DNA of 64,000 nucleotides from Rosa chinensis (Eukaryota; Streptophyta; Magnoliopsida; Rosales; Rosaceae), in assembly GCF_002994745.2 (NCBI RefSeq), contig NC_037094.1, positions 25,397,001-25,461,000 of the forward strand, read 5' to 3'. How positions within the stretch are numbered: position 1 is the stretch's first letter; every line of letters starts with the position of its first letter. The notes beneath the pieces were generated by a model. It was not told the origin of the DNA, did not search any database, and saw only the letters and a program-made list of their open reading frames with translations. Both the position numbers and the translations under genes were made by a program. Shown here piece by piece: positions 37,682 through 48,615 of the stretch.

Positions 37682-38795
37682 AGAGTAAATCATAACATTT
37701 GAAAAAAAAAAGCTAGGCGTCTCAGAGAGATTTAGGGCTTTCGAAACTTAGTTTCGATGAGGCGGCATCGCACTTCCCTCAGGCAAGGCAGCGATCGTGG
37801 TGTGACAAGGTACGGTGGTGGTGTGGGGCAGGTACTCACGCGTCGATCTTGTTTGCGGAGAGACGGTTCCGTTCGGCGGCCTCTTCGATCGTTCTTTCAG
37901 GTTTCATTCCTAAACCAGTTCGAACGGTACTGGGATAGGCAGCGTCTGGGTGGTTGTGGATCAAAGCGATCAGAGCGGGGCTATCGTGTCGGGGTCTGCG
38001 GTCACTGCGACTTCACCGGCGTTGTAGCATTTGAGAAGGGCGACGGGCTGTTTCTTCAGGGAAGCAGTCTGATCATCGCTTGAGTCTGGGTTGAGGTCCA
38101 GGTTTCTTGTGATGGTGGAAGACAGGGGCCGGCAACAGGATTGGTGATGGGTCGCTGTTCTTTCGACAATTTTCTACATGCCGATTTGGGAGGGAGGGGA
38201 GGATAATGGGCTCAGCTCCGATCGGGTCGCCGAGGCGCTTGGGTGGAGCGGCCAGACTAATCTGGCCTGCGTCTCCATGTTTCGCAGCCAGAACTCACTA
38301 GGGTTGGGTTGGGCTGGGCCTGGAGATGTGGGCCATCCCTTTTCCTTTTCTGTTGGATCGGGCCTGTGGTGATTGTTGGGGGGTGGCAGAGCCCATTTTT
38401 CCCTTTGTTTTGATTAAGATCAATCGTTTTCGGATCAGGACTGCTTCGGGAGTTGGTAATTATCTGGAATAAGATTGGCATTTTTCAAGCGGCTTATGGA
38501 TAAGGAATTGCTCCTATTTGTTTTCTAGGAAGTGGCTCTCTGTTGGTACCGCAATTGCGCGCCTGGCTAATGGGGATGCTAGTCAATGATTTTGCCCTAG
38601 AAGACACAGAGTTGTTCTTTGTTTATGGGTTCGCTTCCAAAGCGGGCTCAAAATCAACTTGTAATGAGTTTTACATTACTTAGATAGGAGCGTGGTAGTT
38701 ACCCCGCCATTTTTTGTGTCATTAAGTGTATGTTAGACTCTGGCTTTTTAGCTGGTCATCTAATGCAATGAACCTTTATTTCAAAAAAAAAAAAA
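37682..38795 (+). mobile_element. poly-A retroposon, probably LINE-derived, 1.1 kb
   Basis: Flanked by a perfect 16-bp direct repeat ATCAAACAAAAATCAT (37666-37681 and 38796-38811) and ending in a run of about 14 A. A long variable target duplication plus a 3' A-tail is the signature of LINE-type target-primed reverse transcription. The GC-rich interior has one ORF (37757-38083, arginine-rich) of no recognisable family and no RT, so it is a truncated or non-autonomous LINE, or a retroposed transcript. Confidence 0.85.
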
Positions 38796-39206
38796 ATCAA
38801 ACAAAAATCATGTTAAATATTTATGCACATTAGTTTTGTGGTGAAAGTAAAGCTACTGGACTCGAGACATCTGTGGACATAGAAAATGATCTGATGAACT
38901 TGTTGGTATGGAGGTAAAGGAAAATTATCCACAAGATCTTTTATTTATGCATGCAACGACACTCTTACAAATCTGTGGCCATCTCTTTGTGAGAGATTGC
39001 ATAGTAGTATAGAGGTGAAAGAAAACTGCCCAACTAAAATGATTGCCCATTGCCCACATGTATATATCTGGTAAAACAAAAAATACATGTAAAATGTTGT
39101 GGTAAGCAGGCATCATACAAATGATATGATTTTATACGAGAACCAGTCGAGAAGTGCTTAAGAGCTTCAGTTGCTTCTACTTTTCCATGCTAGAATTTCC
39201 AGAGAA

Positions 39207-39534
39207 TCCATTTCCAAAATGTATGGTGGCTCTGTCTGTATCCTCATCTCTGCAGACCATCGCTGGTTACCAATCCATGCTCGCGATTTCCGTCGGAGTT
39301 CCTGTGACAAATCTGCTATGGTGGCTGCAAGTTGGATATGAAGAAGAAACTTTAATTAGGGTTTGAGTTTTTTAGGCTGCTTGGGCCTTTAAGTTTTAGT
39401 TTGCGTTTTTAGTTATTGTCCTACTCATGTCTTAATTCTTGAGAATTTCTGATTTTGAGAGGCTTGTTACCTGGCCTTGGCTTTGTTTGGGCCTTCGTGT
39501 ACCTTCTGGCTTACATAATTCACGACCACAAAAA
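39207..39534. other. intergenic, nothing recognised
   Basis: T-rich sequence (TTAGTTTGCG, GGCCTTGGC) with no ORF of note. Confidence 0.4.
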
Positions 39535-40703
39535 AATAAAAGGCAAAATAGCCATATTACCACCTAACTTTTTACATGACTGTCGATTTACCCCTTAACA
39601 TTTCAATTTTAATTATTTACATCCTCACTCTTCTAAATGTTGCCAATTTACACCCTATAGTTAAATTTTAGACTTTCCATTCAATTTCTCCGTTAACTTG
39701 GTTAGCACGTGAGGAGCCTTTTCATCTCTGCAATTGTCACCCAAAAAAAAGTGTTGCTATTTGTACTGAACAAAAATCTTAGTACACCCCGGCCAACTTT
39801 AAATTTTTTGCCTCCAATCTTCCAATGTTACCCTCATATATTAATAAATAAATAAAAAATAAAAAATTACTTTGTTAAAAATAAAAAAATACTGCTATTC
39901 GTCTCCCACAACTTTTTTTTTCCCCTCATCCTCTCCTTTTCTTCTCTGTCTATCTCTCAATTAGCTTCTTCTTCGCATGCCCTCTTCCTCTATGTTGCTT
40001 TTGTCGAAATCAATATAACACAATCCCAACTTGAATCAATCAAGATGACCTTCACACGCTTGCTGTAATTTTAATTTTCATATTCCATACATTTAAATGT
40101 TTTAGTTTGTTCGATGGCTCCTCAATCTTATACACAATACAAACCCCTCCAACTGGAAACATGGAATATCAAATTCTCATATGAATGTTTAACATATTAA
40201 TGACCAGTCCGACATTCAAAAAAAAAAAACAATCAAAATGGTTTCTCCTTCAGGGATATGACCATTCAATCATTTGATGTGACTTGTAAATATTAATTAA
40301 GCGATCAATTGCAAGCTAACGACCGATCTTGAAATAAAGGGAGTGAAGAAGAAGAAGAGATGGATAAGGAAGTAGCGACAAAGGGCAAGTTTTTTTCCCC
40401 TTCTTTTAACAAAGAACAGTTTTGTATTTTTATTTATTTCTTTAACGATGTGTTGATTTGTTTTTTTGTTTTTTTGTTTTTTTGTTTTTGTTTTTTTTTA
40501 GGTGATAGTTGAAAAGACGAAAAAGCCTCTCACGTGCTAACCAAGTTAATGGAAAATTAGATGGAAAGTCTTAAAAATAACGATAGGGTGTAAATCAGCA
40601 ACAATTAGATAAATGAGGGTGTAGATACTCAAAATTGAAATGTCAGGGGGTAAATCAACAGTCATGAGAAAAGTCAGGGGTTAATTTAGCTATTTTGCCA
40701 AAA
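39535..40703. mobile_element. Mutator-like element with about 190-bp terminal inverted repeats
   Basis: The left arm (GGCAAAATAGCCATATTACC..., to about 39735) matches the inverted right arm (about 40500-40703) over roughly 190 bases with scattered differences. Shared blocks include CATGACTGT.GATTTACCCC, ACATTTCAATTTT, CATTTACACCCTAT-like and GCACGTGAG. The flanks both read AAAATAAAA, a possible 9-bp target duplication as made by Mutator elements, but in low-complexity sequence. No transposase inside; non-autonomous. Confidence 0.8.
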
Positions 40704-41191
40704 TAAAAAATAAAAATTTCGACAGACTAAACAAAGTAACAAACTAATTTGGGCCTCTATGTGCCTTCTGGCTTTTATGAATATCTGTATCACCATTATT
40801 GGTGCATTGAATATTTTCTCAAAAAAAAAAAAAAAAAAATCTTGTAGTTATAGTAATTACATAATTACTCCTCCTAATAATCCTTAATAATGAAATATTC
40901 ATGCACCTTTTATTTTTTCCGGGCCGATCAAAAGGTTCATTGCACCGATGTGTAGGTAAATCTGCCATTTATTATGGTTTTTATGGAAATTATTGGCAGA
41001 TAAATCTTACTGGCAAGTGCATGAACATGGACAGTGGAACACAACGTACATAAATAGGCACCTATGGTTATAATTCTTATCATCCTTCTGAAAACTCAAG
41101 ATTTCTCTTCTTATTGTCGTCATCCTTCACATTATATTCTCGCGCTCTTTCCTTATCTCTTATTATCAAATACGAGGGGCACGAGGAAATA

Positions 41192-41580
41192 ATGGGGCGA
41201 AGGAGAAAAGATCAAAGGCACAATTTGGAGACCAAAAGCTTTTACTATCTTATCGGATCACCTATTTACCAGAAAATCTCATGGTCGTCATTTCCTTCCT
41301 CACGTAAGTATATATTGTTCTCTCTCTACATTTTACAAATAATTATATGCATAATGCACGTATGCTTGTAAGTATATACTAATGTACTATTCCCCAGTTT
41401 GATTGTGTTTATGTTTGTATGATTTTACTTTAGGTATTTGGTCTGATTTTGTGAATTTTTCATGTATATCATTCTATTGTAGAACTCAAATGGTCTAAAC
41501 GCCATGTGGGAGATGAGTGGTCTTTTTGGGTGTATCAATGGACGAGAAAATTCTTTGGATTACATTTAAGCTCCTTGTAG
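41192..41580 (+). CDS. candidate two-exon small protein, 69 aa, function unknown
   Basis: The ATG at 41192 opens exon 1 (41192-41303), ending at a strong donor CAC|GTAAGT. An intron of 179 bp ends TTGTAG, and exon 2 (41483-41580) continues in frame to TAG. The predicted peptide is basic and aromatic-rich (starts MGRRRKDQRH, ends FFGLHLSSL; TRKFFG near the end). No family is recognised, and there is no signal peptide or obvious domain. A TATA-like ACATAAATAGG lies near 41049. The same frame is open upstream to Met at 41114. It could be a real small gene, a remnant exon pair, or chance. Confidence 0.3.
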
Positions 41581-41888
41581 TTCCCCAACAGCAAAATGTC
41601 AGGGACTCGTGCTACATCAGCAACAGGATCAACTAATCAGCGATTCTAAGGAAATTCGGGATTTTTACCACTGAAGTATTACTTCACACCCAAATCAAGA
41701 TATTGAATTTCTACCATTTGTAATAACTTTGATAAAATGATCAAATAAAAATTTGATCGTTCAATCAGATATCGCATATATATGGAAAATGATTATCGCA
41801 GATATTGAATTTCTTCACATCCTAATTTGTTGTTACATGTTGATCTTAAATATAATTTTGATGTAAAGTATTGATGCACTAGGGATGT

Positions 41889-42762
41889 GAAGAAATATTA
41901 AATACACACGGACACACCCCTAACTACTTAATACACACGGACACACCCCTAACTACTTAATACACACTCCTTATTCAATACACCATCCATTTAATTTCTC
42001 ATTCTAATGTTTTACTAAATACACAATCCAAAGTACCTAAAATATTCTTAATCTCAAAAATCATAAAATATCCTATTCTTTATTGACTATATTAAAGCTA
42101 CTATTTAATATGATTAGTATATATTAGTATATATATTGACGTTTTGTAAATGACCATATTGATTACTTGGGTTAGTTGTTGAGAAATCCATAGAGATTTG
42201 TTATCGTTTCCTTCAAATAGATGCCTAGAAAGAGGTTTTGTATTATTTGAGTTCTCATTTAATAAACACCCTATTGACCAAGTATAAAATTTTGAGTTGA
42301 ACGTTCAACAAAAACTATTTAAATATCTCCAAAGTGGTTGAACTACGAAGTTGTCATTGGAGGGGCCAAATAAATATACAATTACAAAATTTTCTACATG
42401 TGATTTTTATATTAGATAATAAATTGACTAATCGATCATAACTAGAGCGCAAAAAGCAAATTAACTAAAAAATGGGAGTAAAGCGGTTTGTTTAAAAACA
42501 TTTAACGCCCTTGATTCCGATATTCTAAATTATGTTTCTCACCCAATTTAATTGCAATTTCTTTAAAAAAAAAATTAAATCAGATGGTCTCTAACTTTAT
42601 TCTTGTATTAAATGGGGAGGCTAAGTATAGAAATTATTTATTGTGCTTATTTAACTAATTATAGAATAATATAAGAAAAATATGACTATTTATTTTTTAA
42701 TGATTTGAAATATAAGATTATAGAGCTGTGTATTGAGTAGGGATGTATGTTTAAAATTTCTC
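41889..42762. mobile_element. TIR element copy 1 (about 870 bp)
   Basis: Left end GAAGAAATATTAAATACACA and right end ATGTTTAAAATTTCTC are imperfect inverted repeats. About 90% of its body is repeated in direct orientation at 43829-44614. A 31-bp duplication (ACACGGACACACCCCTAACT...) occurs near the left end (41903-41965). No coding capacity. Superfamily not determined. Confidence 0.65.
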
Positions 42763-42946
42763 GTTGGAAATTGGTAAAAAAAGTTACGGCTGGAAAGCAA
42801 GAAACATCTCTCATCAAGTTATTCACATTTCCTGAATTAGACTACAGAAAACAAAGAATTAGAAAAACAAGGACAAAAGAATTGAATGAATTGAAAGGAC
42901 AAAATTTTTTGAAAGCCAACAATAAGCCAAATTTGAAACAGAGCAA

Positions 42947-43378
42947 CTAGCTCGCTGATGTTGATGATGCTTCCTCTTTCGATTTCTCACAGTTCTCTTC
43001 CTTATCATCTCCTTCTATCTTCTCTGATTCCTCTTCAAAACTAGTACTTTTAGTATGGCAAATCGGAATCGGGGTGGCCAAGTAAGTAGGGTTCTCATTT
43101 CCAGCCATTATAACCAAAACCTTGTCTTTAAACACCTTCAAAGAATTCCCACCCGGCTCCAAATCTCTGTTGGCACTGCTGCCTCCTCCGTGTCGCTTCC
43201 AAAATGAGCAAGCCAAGATCAAGAGAGCACAAACAACAAGAATAGCCATCGTCACTAGACCACCTAAGAGGTATGGGATCGGAGAGTGCCAAGGTGAAAC
43301 CGGCGGAGCCATGTCTTGTGGTGCTTCTGTCGAAGGTAGTTTTGTTGGTGAAATAGTAGCCGTTATGGTGGTTCTCAT
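42947..43378 (-). CDS. GDU: GLUTAMINE DUMPER (GDU)-family membrane protein, 143 aa
   Basis: Single-exon minus-strand ORF. Residues 28-40 (SPWHSPIPYLLGG) lead into one transmembrane helix (about 35-59, ending LLILACSFW). The family hallmark VIMAG is at 89-93, followed by NENPTYLATP. The C-terminus is acidic and serine/glutamate-rich. GDU proteins are plant-specific single-pass membrane proteins that raise amino-acid export and interact with LOG2-type ubiquitin ligases. The frame is open further upstream, but the start at 43378 (MRTTITATIS) is preferred because a TATA box (43461-43469) would place transcription initiation downstream of the earlier Met codons, and because it gives the usual family length. 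Intact and likely functional. Confidence 0.92.
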   Translation of the reverse strand: MRTTITATISPTKLPSTEAPQDMAPPVSPWHSPIPYLLGGLVTMAILVVCALLILACSFWKRHGGGSSANRDLEPGGNSLKVFKDKVLVIMAGNENPTYLATPIPICHTKSTSFEEESEKIEGDDKEENCEKSKEEASSTSAS

Positions 43379-43460
43379 TTTCTGAAGATAGTAGGGATCT
43401 AGGTTTTGTTTAGAGGGGAAGCAGGTGAGGAATGTGAGCTTGGGGGAAAAGACAGCCATG

Positions 43461-43469
43461 GTATTTATA
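43461..43469 (-). promoter_or_regulatory. TATA box of the GDU gene
   Basis: TATAAATAC on the coding strand, about 85 bases before the chosen ATG. Expected transcription start is near 43430-43440. Confidence 0.65.
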
Positions 43470-43670
43470 CCAAGAAAAAAAAAGTGTATGATCATAGAGA
43501 AACTGAAAGAAAATGTATGATCAAGGTATTTAAGCCTGACGACACCAAGGCGATGAGCAATAATACTATACAAATTGGCGAATATCTCCTTTGCCTTATG
43601 AAGGTGGGAGATGGCAAAAGCTTAATCTAGAATCTGGTCTCATTAATGGTGGTATATATATTGATAAGTC

Positions 43671-43788
43671 CAGAAGGTAAGTTCAACCCACACCAGAAGG
43701 TAACTCCAACCCACACCAGAAGGTAACTCCAACCCATATGGTGTGGGATTTGGAGTTACCATATGGTGTGGGTTGAACTTACCTTCTG
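43671..43788. repeat. perfect 24-bp inverted repeat with internal 23-bp tandem units
   Basis: The left arm (43671-43694) is exactly complementary to the right arm (43765-43788). Between them the motif CCAGAAGGTAACTCCAACCC recurs at 23-bp spacing, and GTTACCATATGGTGTGGG is inverted. The unit could fold into one long hairpin upstream of GDU. Confidence 0.88.
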
Positions 43789-43828
43789 TTCAATGTTATT
43801 ATTTTTATTGTGTAAATGTAAGAATAAA

Positions 43829-44614
43829 GAGAAATTTTAAATACACATCCCTGACTACTTAATACACACTCCTTACTCAATACACCATCCATTTAATTTT
43901 TCATTCTGATGTTTTACTAGGTACACAACCCAAAGTACCTACAATATTCTTAATCTCAAAAATCATGAAATATCCTATTATTTGACTATAATAAGGCTAC
44001 TACTTAATATGATTAGTATATATTAGTATATATATATTGATGTTTTGTAAATGACCATATTGATTACTTGGTTTAGTTATTGGGAAATCCATAAAAATTT
44101 GTTATCGTTTCCTTCAAATAGATGTTCAGAAATAGGTTTTGTATTATTTGAGTTCTCATCTAACAAACACCCTATTGATCAAGTATAAAATTTTGAGTTG
44201 AACATTCAACAGAAACTATTTAAATATCAGTAGTTTCTCCAAAGTGGTCGAACTACAAAGTTGTCATTGGAGGGACCAAACAAATATACAATTACAAAAT
44301 TTTCTACATGTGATAGATAATAACTTGACTAATCGATCATAACTTTTAAACCGCAAAAAGGAAATTAACTAAAAAATGGGAGTAAGGCTATTTGTTTAAA
44401 AACATTTAATGCCCTTGATTCCAATATTCTAAATTATGTTTCCCACCCTATTTAATTGCAATGTATTTAAGAAAAATTTAAATAAGATGGTTTCTAACTT
44501 TATTCTTATATTAAATGGGGAGGCCAAGTATAGGAATTATTTATTGCGCTTATTTAACTAATTATACATAAATATAGAATAATATAAGGAAAATATGACT
44601 ATTTATTTTTTAAT
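43829..44614. mobile_element. TIR element copy 2, right end missing
   Basis: Direct copy of 41889-42762: GAGAAATTTTAAATACACA start, TACACCATCCATTTAATTT, GATTAGTATATATTAG, AATGACCATATTGATTACTTG and so on. It lacks the 31-bp duplication, and its right end stops at TTTTTTAAT before RNase H-like remnant sequence. Confidence 0.7.
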
Positions 44615-44643
44615 ACATAGATGTCACTAACCCAAATCAGCTC
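44615..44643 (-). pseudogene. RNase H-like remnant, left fragment
   Basis: On the minus strand GAGCTGATTTGGGTTAGTGA reads ELIWVS, the continuation of the RNase H-like remnant at 58653-58830 after removal of the Tat element and one AGCTC copy. Short, so supported only by its partner. Confidence 0.4.
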
Positions 44644-45165
44644 TGTACTTACATAGGCATTTGCAAGCATAATTAGCTACAATGAGCCACGCTCATACTA
44701 CCGCCAGCGGTACCAACTCCCGCCAGCGGTACCAACTCCCGCCAAATGAGTGACCTACCGGAACACAGCCAAGCAGGCTACCGCCTGAGCCCCGGCTTAC
44801 CCCCAGATCACCGCCGACGCGCCGCTACGGGCCGCTCCACAAGAGCATCAGAAGCTCCAGAAGTTGGGGACTGAAGCACATCAGTCCCACATGGAAAACA
44901 TGGAGAAGATCAGCTCCCTCCTCACCTATAAAAGGCTCTCCTCTCTCCTCATTAATTACGCATTTACTACTCACCTACTATTACTTTGTCAACATAAATA
45001 CATTGACTAACTTAGGCATCGGAGAACAGAAGACCGCCCAACGCGGTCTCCCTCTGACGCCCTCTGTATCTTACTTGACAGGTAAATGGAAGCTCTGAAT
45101 ATCACAAGTAGCGGTCCGCCCATCGGATCAGAGTTAACCTAGGTTCAACTAGCGCTGAACTTTTA
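44644..45165 (+). mobile_element. Tat 5' LTR
   Basis: About 520 bp: TGTACTTACATAGGC..., CCTATAAAAGG TATA box near 44926, GACTAACTTAGGCATCGGAG, ending around CTGAACTTTTA. The exact right end is uncertain by about 10 bases, because the 3' LTR ends ...CTGAACTTCA. Confidence 0.85.
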
Positions 45166-45176
45166 GACATTAACAT

Positions 45177-45195
45177 TGGCGCCGTCTGTGGGAAT
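45177..45195 (+). promoter_or_regulatory. tRNA primer-binding site of the Tat element
   Basis: TTGGCGCCGTCTGTGGGAA lies 10 bases or fewer after the 5' LTR, the position where minus-strand synthesis starts. The same motif serves the non-autonomous element at 19564. Confidence 0.8.
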
Positions 45196-45227
45196 CCTTG
45201 AAAAAAAGGTGATCCACCACAACTACC

Positions 45228-46533
45228 ATGACTAGCGGTAGCAGGGTAAACGCTCAGCAGCAAGCGAACCAGTCCGCCGACCCCCACCCCACAAACCTAG
45301 CAGCTAACGTTGACCCAATGGTAAAAGTTAATCGTGCACTATTCAACACCCCATCAAACCTTGCGGCGGAGACCCAGCCAAGCAGCAGTCGCCGACCGGT
45401 CCGGGACCTAGCCGCTATGTATGAGCTGGCATTGGCGGACCTCCACAAGGCAAACAAGGAGCGGGAACAGGAGCACATAGAGAAGGCCGAGGCCCAAAAG
45501 CAGGTGGCCACGCTGATGTCAAAGTTCTACCAATTAAAAAAGGCGCTGGAAGCAAACGCTAACACAGCACAGACTGAGCAATCGCGGAGCACCAGACGCA
45601 GTCGACCCAATACAGGCGGAATGGTACCCGTACCAGTCATACAGATGCAAGTACAGCTGAACCCACCAGAAGTGATGGGCCTGCCTCCTCTGCCCGACCT
45701 ATTGATGGAGCAGGAGGCGGAATCACAGCCAAACACCAACCCCCAGCAGCAAGGGCCAGAACTGAAGGTAATCCACCTACCCCCAGGTGGGAGCTGGTTC
45801 AGCGGAACCTCCAGGTGAGGCCCGCTGGCGATGCAACCGCCCTAATCTTGGAAAGGATGCAACCATTAGAGCAAAGGCTAATCCACGCGGAGGCAGGCTC
45901 CCTGACGCTAACTCCAAATCCGCTCTTTACATCCAGACTAGGACCATTCACCGCCAGGATCCTACAGGCCGTCAGACTAGCACATGCAAAGACACCAAAG
46001 ATGTCACACTACAACGGCATGTCCGACCCCTTCGTCCACATGGACACCTTCAAGAAAGTCACTAACAATAAGGGATTTGATGACGCCACCCTCTACCACT
46101 TGTTCAGGAAACGTTGGACAATGAGGCAATGAGCTGGTTCTTCGAATGCCCACCAGGCTCCATCGACTCATTCCACGCACTGTCAAACACTTTCCTCTCG
46201 CGGTTCATCCTGTTGGCCGCCGGACATCACAACACAACTCAGCTGTTCAACCTCAAGCAAGGGGCAGTGGAAACATTGAAGGAGTTCGTCACTAGGTGGG
46301 TGGCGGCATCTCAGTGTCGCGATCTTGACAAGACAATGGCACTGGCAACCTTCAAGCAAGGACTCCTCAAGGGACCATTTCTCTATCATCTCAATTACAA
46401 TCATCCAAATGCCGCATATGACCATGTCATGAGTGAGGCTGTGATTCATGCACAGGTAGAATTCATCATATATGGAGAAACACCCCCCCCCCCCCAACGA
46501 AGTTTGCAATATCCGCTACGAGACGTCCGCTAA
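45228..46533 (+). pseudogene. Tat gag, two frameshifts
   Basis: ATG at 45228 begins an Ala/Gln-rich N-terminus with a coiled-coil-like stretch (ADLHKANKEREQEHIEKAE). The frame is lost near 45800 and continues in another frame (LILERMQPLEQRL, MSDPFVHMDTFK). It shifts again near 46107, where one base seems lost. The third segment is the retrotransposon gag core (ECPPGSIDSFHALSNTFLSR, LKQGAVETLKEFVTRW, FKQGLL). A poly-C run (46484-46496) follows. It would build the particle shell. Confidence 0.88.
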
Positions 46534-46588
46534 ACTCCCAAGGTAGGGTTGGGAACCCATTACCTTCTCAGAGGAGGAGGAGCGCGGA

Positions 46589-47248
46589 GTGCATCTACCC
46601 CACGACTATCCATTCTTAATCGATGCCATACTCGATAAATGGTTAGTAGGGAGGGTCCTCGTGGACAACAGATCTGCTGTCAATGTCATCTTCAATAGCT
46701 GTTATGGAAATCTCCAACGTAATAGAAAATTACTCCAGGATCATGAGCCATTGCTCAGCTTCTCCAGAGACATCACGCAACCATTGGGTTCTGACTACAT
46801 GCGACTAGTTATCGGCTCCAGTCCATGTACAGAGGAAATCCATAAGGAGTTCATCATTGTCGACTGCTTCAGTTCATTCAACGCTATCATCAGTCGACTG
46901 GCACTCAACAAGCTCAAGTGCATCATACCCAGGTACATGCTTCTCATGAAGTTCCCTACGCCTAACGGGACAGGCTGTGTCAAAGGAAGTCAAAAATTGG
47001 CACAAGAATGCTACTCCACAACCATAGCATGGTCGATGTGCCGCCATGAGATACTAATAGTAGGAAACCATGAGCCACCGCCAGACATCTTTGAGGACCC
47101 CAGAGATGACGAGAAGAAATATGTCAAAAATGAGCATGTCAACCCAGAAACATCTTTAAAGGTTATCAGCATCTCCGACGAACACCCTGAGCGGATAGTC
47201 CGCATCGACACTCAGCTAGACACAGAGGTAGCGGTAGAACTCACCTAG
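46589..47248 (+). pseudogene. Tat aspartic protease region
   Basis: The frame contains a retropepsin-like segment LVDNRSAVNVIF, where functional relatives have a D-T/S-G or D-G-G catalytic triplet; here it reads D-N-R, so the active site is lost. Downstream LNKLKCIIPRYMLLMKFPT is typical of the protease/RT linker in plant gypsy elements. It ends at a TAG (47246-47248), and more in-frame stops follow at 47351, 47363, 47447 and 47465 before RT. Confidence 0.8.
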
Positions 47249-48615
47249 TTTCTACATGACAACGCCGCTGTCTTTGCATGGTCCTACGCTGACATGCCAG
47301 GCATCTCCCCTGAGATCATCACACACAAGCTGAGCATCAAGCCATCCTTCTAACCTGTCAAATAGTGGCGGAGGGCCTTCGATGAGGAAAGGTATCGTGC
47401 AATAGGGGAGGAAGTCGCCAAGCTACAGAACATTGGGTTCATCCGCTAGGTCAATTACCCCCAGTGAATTTCCAACCTGGTCATGGTCATGAAACCAAGC
47501 GGAAAGTGGCGGATATGTGTCGACTTCAAAAGCCTCAACAAGGCAGGCCCCAAGGATAGCTTCCCGCTACCTTGCATAGACCAACTGATCGATGCCACTG
47601 CTGGACACAAGCTATTGAGCATGATGGACGCCTTCTCTGGCTACAATCAGATCAAGATTCACCCTGGTGACCAGGAGTGCACCACATTCACCATCGACAA
47701 GGGTCTATACTATTGCAATGTCATGCCCTTCGATTTGAAGAACGTCGGTGCAACTTACCATTGGTTGATGAATGCCATGTTCGCTAAGCATCTAGGCAAA
47801 ATCATAGAGGTATACGTGGATGACATGTTGGTCAAAAGCATCAAAGCTAGTGGATACGTGGCCAACCTCCGCATCATATTCACCATTCTATTGACTTATG
47901 GCATGCGCCTCAACCCAGAAAAATGTTTCTTTGGCGTCACCGCCATCAAATTCCTAGGTTACATAGTCAGTGAAAGGGGCATAAAGGCCAATCCTGACAA
48001 GGTGCAGGCCATCCTCAACATGAAGGCTCCATAATGGAAAAAGCACGTTCAGAGCTTCCAGGGCAAGCTAACTGCCCTCTCTCGGTTTATTTATAGACTC
48101 ACTGACAGATGCCTCTCATTTTTCAAGGTCCTAAAGACGACCCATAAGAAGGTAATCAACTGGAATCCAGACTGTGAGGCGGCATTCCAGAGCTTGAAAG
48201 AATACTTGGCAGCAGTCCCACTTTTCTCCATTCCTGTGCAAGGGGAGACACTGTACATGTACCTAGCGGTATCACAATCAGCGGTAAGCTGCACCATTGT
48301 CCGGCGAGAGGGCCAGGAGGAGCTCCCCGTATTCTACGTCGACAGAGGTATGAACGGGGCAGAAACAAGATATTCCCCCTGGAATGGCTCGCCCTTGCAC
48401 TTATTGTTGCCGCTAGACGACTCCGCCAATACTTTCAAGCCCACACCATTCATGTCTTAACAAACCAACCTTTGAGGCAGGTAATGCAAAACCCTGAGCA
48501 CTCTGGGCGCCTCAGCAAGTGGGCCATCGAGCTCAGCGAGTTTGACATCGAGTACAAACCAAGAATAGCCATGAAAGGCCAGGCGGTGGCAGACTTCATC
48601 GCTGAGCTCACCGAG
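47249..48615 (+). pseudogene. Tat reverse transcriptase and first RNase H
   Basis: RT motifs: WRICVDFKSLNKA, FPLPCIDQLIDATAG, LLSMMDAFSGYNQI, VMPFDLKN.GATY and the catalytic YVDD (near 47815). Then FLGYIVSERGI. After a TAA at 48032 the thumb and RNase H follow (CEAAFQSLKEYL, WAIELSEFDIEYKPR, GQAVADFIAELTE) up to the solo LTR insertion. FD.KN.GATY deviates from the usual FGLKNAGATY. Reading is broken by stops and a frameshift near 48380. Confidence 0.9.

Larger units (their letters stand above)
36459..39206 (+). repeat. dispersed repeat copy B
   Basis: Same-orientation partner of copy A (15505-32063). Starts at GGACTGATAGAGAGGCAGCCCA and ends near GAATTTCCAGAGAATCCA. It carries the short 30-bp repeat array (36490-36665), a fold-back MITE (36931-37101) and a poly-A retroposon (37682-38795) of its own. 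None of copy A's insertions are shared, so these elements arrived after the copies separated. Confidence 0.7.

Noticed and set aside
37757..38083. 108-aa Arg-rich ORF in the poly-A retroposon
   Set aside because: No recognisable domain; the GC-rich insert makes long ORFs likely by chance.
42947..43573. 208-aa start for the GDU protein
   Set aside because: The upstream Met codons lie before the expected transcription start set by the TATA box at 43461-43469, and the extra N-terminus has no family similarity.
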